Below are positions 29,504 through 36,850 of a DNA stretch of 36,850 nucleotides, one piece after another. A model generated the notes under the pieces. That model was not told the origin of the DNA. It worked only from the letters and a program-made list of their open reading frames with translations, and did not search any database. The translations under genes were made by a program, and so were the position numbers. The stretch comes from Acanthamoeba sp. SK_2022b (taxonomy: Eukaryota; Discosea; Longamoebia; Acanthamoebidae): contig JANDJZ010000501.1 of NCBI GenBank assembly GCA_027943245.1, positions 1 through 36,850 of the forward strand. The letters run 5' to 3'. The first letter of the stretch is position 1; each line of letters opens with the position of its first letter.

Positions 29504-29574
29504 TGCATCCGCCGGGAATTGAACCCGGGTCTCCCGCATGGCAGGCGGAAATCTTGCCACTGGACCACGGATGC
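29504..29574 (-). tRNA. tRNA-Gly(GCC), copy 2
   Basis: Matches the gene at 1746 except for one base at the end of the anticodon loop (CTGCCAT versus CTGCCAC). Trailer tatcttttttag gives a T6 terminator, similar to the distal T6 of the other copy. It is the last tRNA of the island. Confidence 0.96.
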
Positions 29575-29730
29575 TGCTACATTGCTGTGCGGCTGTAACA
29601 CGCGTCCCAATGGTAAAAAATAGCGCCCACCTCGGTTTGTTTTTAGCTAAGCGGATCTACTGACCGTAGCTCAGGACAGGGAACGTTTGATGATATACAT
29701 GACAAGCGTGTGTCTTGGGCATTTAATTAC

Positions 29731-30599
29731 TCAGACCCTCACCCTCTTGGCGAAGGCATGAACGAACTCTTCGTGTTCCTTTTTGGGGAGGGCGTCGCAT
29801 CTGGCTTGCCGCAGCCGCGCGATGGCCTGGGCGGGAGTGTCGTCCAGGGCCACCATACAGCAGCAGGCCGCCACCATCCCCGTGCGGCCAAGACCTCCTC
29901 TGCTCCCGTCTCCTCGTCAGCAACCTTGGCCGTGTGTCTACAAAATCAAGAAAGGGCAACAGAACGTGCCTACAGTGCATCACCACCGTTTGGCCTTCGC
30001 GCCAGCGTTGCGCAACATCTCGTGCTAATCGGTGGATGGCGTCGTACTGTTCGGCTTGAGGGATCGCTCCCAAGGTCAATGGCAGATGGATCGATGCTAG
30101 GCGGCGCGTGCTCACCTGCACATCAAGATGATCAGGACCGCTGTGGTCGGTCCTTCTGGACATAATCCCCATACCGCTAGCGCACGCACCTTATGAAGGA
30201 GCCTGCCGATGCCAAGCGCCTCGCACTCGGGCTGTGGGAGAAGGGTGACGAGACAGTCAACCTCGTAGTCGCCCACAAGCGTGTTGAGGTCCTTGTCGAG
30301 ATCTCGCGCCCAGTAACCATACATCGCTCCGCGCTGCACCTTGCCCGGCGCAAAGCTGAGCCCTTTCGAGGAAGAGGAGTGATGGTTGGGGGGCGACCAC
30401 GGTTGCAACACGCACACCAAGAGCGGAGCCGGAGACGCCCGAAGAAAGCGAAAGCGAAGCAACAAAACGAAGTATCGGGGGGGGGGGTACCGAGCTTGCC
30501 GGGCAGGGGAGCACTGGTTGCCCCCACCGGCGACGAAGAGAGGAAGTCGACCACAAGCGGATGCGAGTCAGATGTCTTGGGCCGATTGCGCGAGTACAT
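29731..30599 (-). CDS. CDKN3-like dual-specificity phosphatase
   Basis: Model: complement(join(29731..29899,29970..30115,30190..30362,30491..30599)), 198 aa, close to CDKN3/KAP (about 212 aa). The PTP signature HC-x5-R is HCRGGLGRTGM with C142 and R148, formed only after joining exons at 29970 and 29899 through an apparent GC-AG intron (donor AG|GCACG). Upstream are KLGLSFAPGK, RDLDKDLNTLV and a VDCLVTLLPQPE strand, as in CDKN3, which dephosphorylates a threonine in the activation loop of cyclin-dependent kinases. Downstream are DDTPAQAIARLRQAR and a C-terminal helix (EEFVHAFAKRV). The first exon (30491-30599) is less certain: it is joined by a 128 nt intron with a G-run, but restores the GLSFAPG motif in phase. 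Confidence 0.82.
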
Positions 30600-30719
30600 T
30601 GCGTGTTGTGTTTGTGTTGGGTGGGGCAGAGAGCTGCAGGGGCATTGCTGGCTTCGGTGAAGTCTTTAATGCATGCAGTGAAAACGACCCCAAAAATTGG
30701 CGATTGGCTTGGACTTTAG

Positions 30720-30725
30720 TTTATT
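30720..30725 (-). terminator. Poly(A) signal AATAAA of the Rpt1 gene
   Basis: tttatt on the plus strand, so AATAAA on the minus strand, about 75 bp after the Rpt1 stop codon. Confidence 0.65.
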
Positions 30726-30800
30726 TACCAAAAGAAGGAAGGGAGAAACACTCTATGCTGACCGCTGCTGTGTGCTCGATCGAGTGGCGGGAGGCGTCTT

Positions 30801-32796
<1,996 letters not shown>

Positions 32797-32997
32797 CTTC
32801 TATCTTGGCGCAGTCGCTTATCTCTCTCTACTCACTGATTGATTTGCGCCACAAGCGTTTGTTCGCCCTTGCCCCAGCCACGCCCACCTTTGCTGGCCTG
32901 TCCTGGTGTCGACATGATTTCTTTTACTTTTTCTTCTTTGCTGTAATTTCCGATACAGATCAATCTCTGCAAATCATAAAACCTCAACCTCATAACC
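32797..32997. promoter_or_regulatory. Divergent promoter of Rpt1 and the secreted protein
   Basis: 201 bp between two start codons facing away from each other. Contains a C-rich segment (ccagccacgcccacctttgc) and AT-rich sequence nearer the secreted-protein start. No proteasome-associated element was recognised. Confidence 0.5.
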
Positions 32998-33439
32998 ATG
33001 CGCGTCTCTAACATCCTCTTCGCCGCTGTCTTGGCCCTCCTCGCGCTCTTCTGTGTCTCCCTCGTTGCTGGTACGTAGGCGGGACTCCGGCTCATATTTT
33101 ATGTCCGAACGTTCTTCAGTTTCGTTGGGCATGGATGTTCCTGGCCCCATCGATTCACCCCCTGTATAATCGTACAGCCGACGGTGTGTGCACGGACATC
33201 AAGGATCAGGCTACTTGTCTTGCCAGCACTGAGAACGGAAAGGCTTGCGCCTGGGTAATCTTTGGGCCTTTCTCACTCAACCAGAGAACTTCGTTAATCA
33301 CTTCACCTCTTGGCAGTGCGTGTCCAAGGCCGTCCCGTCGCTCTGCTGCAGCCAGCAGCAGTCCAAGAGGCTCCCGCCCGCCGTCTTCGTGTGCAGCTGG
33401 AACAGTGCCGAGCAGGTCATCTTCCACAACGACAACTAG
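32998..33439 (+). CDS. Small secreted cysteine-rich protein
   Basis: Model: join(32998..33070,33178..33254,33317..33439), 90 aa. Residues 1-24 are a clear signal peptide (MRVSNILFAAVLALLALFCV then SLVA). The mature part is about 66 residues with seven cysteines (C29, C38, C48, C51, C60, C61, C76) in the order C-x8-C-x9-C-x2-C-x8-CC-x14-C. The motif CAWCVSKAVPSLCC followed by LPPAVFVC is reminiscent of small secreted proteins seen in several protists, whose function I do not know. An odd number of cysteines leaves one free or available for dimerisation. Both introns are GT-AG (107 and 62 nt). It is expressed divergently from Rpt1. No enzyme or toxin family was recognised. Confidence 0.85.
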
Positions 33440-33529
33440 GCGGTGGCTCCTCCCCCAAATTGCCCTTTCTGCTCGTGCTTGGTTTGGGCAAAGAAACGTT
33501 TTTTTATAATTATTATTTGTGTGCCCTCC

Positions 33530-34048
33530 TCACATGGGGCCGCGGGGCTTGCCGGAAGCTGGCGCGGAGTCGTTGTTGGTCGGACTGGAGCTGAGGGCCT
33601 CCTCGAAAAGGGTGAGCAGGTCCACCGGAACGTGTGCGTGGTTCTGCCAGTGCATGATGGCGTCGGCCAGGCTGAAGTCCTTCCCGTCGCCGTAGTCCAA
33701 CGCCCACAGGTCCTCCGAGTAGATGGCGCAGATGATGATGGTTAGCTCGGTCTGGGCCGAACGCAGCTTGCACACGCCGCCGGGCTGCAGGAGCCGCACC
33801 TCGTCGCTGGCGTCCTTCATCAATGCGTCGTGCAGGGCCCGGAAGATGTCCACCGCCAGGTCGGGGTACTCGGTCATGGTCGCAGCGCTCAGCTTGAACC
33901 GTTCACTCACGCTTCGAAGAAGCGGCCGCGGGTCGAACAACGGGTCTTCCAGTCTGGCCGTCAGGGCCTGCAGGTCGCGCACAATCGACTCCAACGCTCG
34001 GCGGGCGTCGTCGCGGTCTTTGTGTGGCTGCGGGTTGTCGCGCTGCAT
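33530..34048 (-). CDS. Hypothetical single-exon protein
   Basis: An uninterrupted 172-codon frame from ATG at 34048, with strong GC-biased third positions like the neighbours. The product starts with a charged segment (MQRDNPQPHKDRDDARR), then appears largely helical (ESIVRDLQALTARLEDP; DLAVDIFRALHDALMKD; DLLTLFEEALSSS) and ends in a Ser/Pro tail. No signal peptide, transmembrane segment or known motif is seen. It is unusual here in having no intron. Its 3' end is 90 bp from the convergent secreted-protein gene. Confidence 0.7.
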   Translation of the reverse strand: MQRDNPQPHKDRDDARRALESIVRDLQALTARLEDPLFDPRPLLRSVSERFKLSAATMTEYPDLAVDIFRALHDALMKDASDEVRLLQPGGVCKLRSAQTELTIIICAIYSEDLWALDYGDGKDFSLADAIMHWQNHAHVPVDLLTLFEEALSSSPTNNDSAPASGKPRGPM

Positions 34049-34395
34049 GGCGTGGCAGTGGAGGCTTGGTTGTGGTTGTGGCTAGTTTAGGCTGGAGGTC
34101 GGTGGAGAAAAGGAAAACCTCGGACGGGCGTCTCTCGTGGAGCCACGGCCTCTGCCCCAATTGGCCAGTCAGCTGACCAGCCACCCAAAGAGAGCGGAGG
34201 TTGCGGGGCGCGAGATCTCCCAAGCCAATGAGGTTAGCACACGGGCAAGCACAGGGCGCGGGCGAAAAGGTTAGAGTAAAATATTTACTTCTAGAAAACG
34301 TTTTGAATAACCAATGAAACTTGGACAGAAGAGATAGGCGTTATTTTAATAAGATATTTTTGCATTCTTGTGTCGACAAAAACTAGGGTACAGTC
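34049..34395. other. Region between hypothetical gene and RhoGEF
   Basis: It holds the likely promoter of the hypothetical gene and the RhoGEF 3' UTR; the part from 34260 to 34390 is AT-rich (taaaatatttacttc, ttattttaataagata). No gene is seen. Confidence 0.5.
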
Positions 34396-36850
34396 TCACG
34401 AAGCGACGGGCGAAGAGGGCGAAGGAGACGAGGAGGGCGCGTGGGTGGCGTTGGACGACGAAGAGTGAATTAGGCTGGTGCCACCGGAGCCGGGCGCTGG
34501 GATGATGTAAGACGACGACCGCTGGTTCTGTTGCGGCGACTTGGATGCACCCGACGCCGTGGATGAGGACAAGCTGCGCACGAACGACGCAACCACGTTC
34601 TGCAGCTGTTCCAGCAGCTTCTGCTTCTCTTCCAGGGACGGCAGCGTGAGCCTGCGTCGTACAACGGCGTGTGAGTTTTAACTCCGACACCTCATTCCAT
34701 AAGAACGAAGAATAAGGAGAAAAGCGAAGGACGACGAACCTGATCACACGCCCGGAGGCGCTGTCGGACACGCGAATCGCGTTCTTCTGGGTGTGGCGCG
34801 AGGAAATGAAGTCAAAGTGGTCCTCCAGCCCATCGACCTGGCACGTCTCCACATCGAGCTGGTACATGAAGCGCCACTTGCCCTCTTCGTCGTCGTCCAC
34901 CAAGGCCACGCCGCCGGCCCGCTCAGCCCGCTCCCTCTCTCGCTCTCTCTCGCGCTCCTTGCGCTCGTTCCTCTTCTTCTCGGCCTTGGTGGCCCGCTTG
35001 CCCGCGGCGGCCTCCTTCGCGACGATGATGATGTCGTTGAAGACAAACACCTTGCGCACGTGTGCCTTGTGTGGATTGCCGATCGTGCGCACGGGCTCGG
35101 CGACTGGCTGTTCGGAGCTGGGGCCCTTGGTGCCTCCGCCGCCCTCGATCTTGTACTTGTGCAGCACCACCTCGGCCTCGGTGACCAGCCTCCTGTGCGA
35201 CTCCACCAAACCGAGCTCGTTCTACACGCCGCCGCCACCGCAATCGGAGTTAAAATTTGCCGTCGTGGACCTCACAGGCGGGGGGGGGGGTATAGCGTGA
35301 GTCGTAGGGCGTACCGCCTGCACGAACTTCTTCTGCACCTGGAACAGGTGCAGCAGCTGGATGGAGGTCTCGTGGATCTTCTCGTTCTCGGTCGCCACCT
35401 GTGCAACCAGGGACACAGCTGTCGGTCAGTCGATCGACACAGGCCATCCGAGCGCTTGGGCCGCGCGTACGGTTTGGATCTTCTCCAAGGCTTCGTTGAT
35501 GAACGCAAAGTCGACGTGGTCGTCCATCGTGTGCTCGCGCAGCATCTGACAACAGATCACACGGAGGAGGAGGAGGAGGCGTCAGCCATACAGACACGCG
35601 GGACGAGCGCCAAGCGTCGACGGCAACGGACCTTGAGGAGGATGATGTAGCGCGGAATCCGTTGCACGGGGGTGATCAGGAACGACTGCAGATCGGAGCC
35701 CACGAACTGCTTTCGCTTCTCGTTGCCCTTTCCCACAGCCTGTGAGCGGTGTGCGTGCGTGCGCGATGGGTCAGTGGCCAGTGAGCCTGCGTGGAGGTCG
35801 GCGGGCGATACCTCGAGGAATTCATTGAATTTTTTCTGTTGCTTGCATTGCTTGATGGTGAGCAGGGCCTTGGCGTAGTTGGCGTTGTACGAGGCGTAGA
35901 CCCGCAGGAACGAACTCTGTCATAAATAAAATAAAATAAAATAAAATAAAAAAATAACAAAAAATAATCATTAAAACGGGTGGAGCGCAAGACGACGAGA
36001 TAAAGGCCAGCGCACCATTCGAACGAAGATATCTCCGATGGCCGAGTTTTCGTTCCAGTTACGTTCGTCGGTCCTCTCCTCCAGCTCTTGCAGCAGAGTC
36101 GAGTTGAGCCCATGGATCACTGCGCGCCGGCGTTACGGGTCAACGAGGACCACCACAATTTTGTCGACCACGACCACGAAAACCACGACCACATGGGGCT
36201 CGTGCATGGGCAAGGCCGTGCTGTGAGTACCCTTGATCTGGTAGAAGATGGACTTGACCTGGTCCTCGGTGATCCACTTCTTCTTGGCGCGCGCCTTGGC
36301 TTCGAGCGGGCCCTGGTAGAGGTCGAGGACGGCCTGCAGGACGCGTATGTAGTTTCGCTCCGTCGTCACGATCTCCCGCACCACGCTCTCGCGTTTTTCT
36401 GGGCAACACGGAGACACGGTCGACGCGGCGGGGTTGAGTCCAGCTCACACGCGACTTGGGCGCCGAAATTAAAGAGAGAGAGAGAGAGAGCAGATAGGCT
36501 GGGCGTGTACCAGATTCGACTTTGCGTCGCAGCAAGTTGTCGCTGTTCTTGTTCATCCGCAGCTGCGACGTACGAAACTCGCGAGACAGAATGTGTCGCG
36601 ACGCCGCCTTGACCAACCCTGCAGAGATGGGCGCACACCACGCGGATCGCGCACGATCAGAAATTGTCGACACTCGCTCGCTGGACATCGGGCGCGCGCG
36701 CGATCATCGTTCGGAAACACGCACGTTTGAGGTCGTTGCTCTGCGCAGAAGGAGGCTCGGCAGCGTCCACTATCTGCACGTGAGCGGCGCCGGCGGGCGT
36801 GGGTCGACGCGGCGATAGCTGCGCGGGCTTGGGTGGCACGGGCGGCGGCA
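34396..36850 (-). CDS. RhoGEF with DH and PH domains (5' end outside window)
   Basis: Model: complement(join(34396..34651,34740..35221,35315..35398,35471..35545,35632..35739,35812..35916,36016..36119,36231..36398,36511..36618,36725..>36850)), 537 visible residues. The visible N-terminal part is proline-rich (PPPVPPKPAQLSPRRP, possible SH3 ligand). The DH domain follows: REIVTTERNYIRVLQ, NSAIGDIFVRMSSFLRVYASY, then QSFLITPVQRIPRYIILLK, the signature of Dbl-family exchange factors that load GTP on Rho/Rac. The PH domain comes next (HVRKVFVFNDIIIVAKE ... RFMYQLDVETCQV ... NAIRVSDSASGRVIRLTL), interrupted by a highly charged insert of alternating Arg and Glu (about 35150-34900 region). The C-terminal ~75 residues are a Ser/Pro/Gln-rich tail. 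Nine GT-AG introns of 72-112 nt; the one at 35917-36015 contains an AAATA-type repeat. Confidence 0.93.
35921..35962 (+). repeat. (AAATA)n simple repeat in RhoGEF intron
   Basis: About 40 bp of cataaataaaataaaata-type repeat inside the intron 35917-36015; on the coding strand it is a T-rich tract near the 3' splice site and could act as the polypyrimidine tract. Confidence 0.85.

Overview
The window is nuclear DNA of a free-living eukaryotic microbe. Genes have GC-rich exons and many short introns (about 57-130 nt, GT-AG with two probable GC-AG cases). Proteins are eukaryotic (eEF2, Rpt1 of the 26S proteasome, RhoGEF, F-box/RCC1), and tRNA genes have eukaryotic A and B boxes. The overall style is that of an amoebozoan such as Acanthamoeba; this assignment is inference, because no species marker can be searched here.

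Layout. (1) 1-7.6 kb is a gene-dense, CpG-rich block: the 3' end of an unknown gene, a 2H (ThpR/LigT-like) phosphoesterase on the minus strand with a likely mitochondrial presequence, a tRNA-Gly, the eEF2 gene (8 exons, the first only an ATG), and a minus-strand class I methyltransferase, also with a likely mitochondrial presequence. (2) 7.6-29.6 kb is a tRNA island: 23 of the window's 24 tRNA genes (Glu, Lys, Pro, Ser, Phe, Asp, His, Val, Gly; most in two to four copies on both strands) lie in lower-GC, almost CpG-free DNA full of decayed repeats. Within it are three copies of a ~160 bp MITE, a decayed Tc1/mariner-like element with TIRs and TA flanks, a dispersed repeat of up to 0.9 kb, minisatellites and tRNA fragments. 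Three protein loci survive there as CpG-rich islets: a HEXXH metallopeptidase and a START-domain protein in divergent arrangement (13.0-15.0 kb), and an F-box/RCC1 protein (21.1-22.7 kb). (3) 29.7-36.85 kb is again gene-dense: a CDKN3-like dual-specificity phosphatase, proteasome ATPase Rpt1, a divergent small secreted cysteine-rich protein, a hypothetical protein, and a RhoGEF (DH-PH) gene running off the right edge.

The genes do not form one pathway. Several are housekeeping genes of translation (eEF2, tRNAs), RNA end processing (2H phosphoesterase), proteolysis (Rpt1, F-box, metallopeptidase) and signalling (RhoGEF, CDKN3-like). The most distinctive features are the tRNA/MITE island with strong CpG loss, repeated tRNA-Val/tRNA-His pairs whose Val copies all carry A54, tRNA-Lys copies with a U5-U68 mismatch, and an eEF2 with substitutions in the diphthamide loop. 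Exon joins were worked out by hand from reading frame, splice-site consensus and family motifs.
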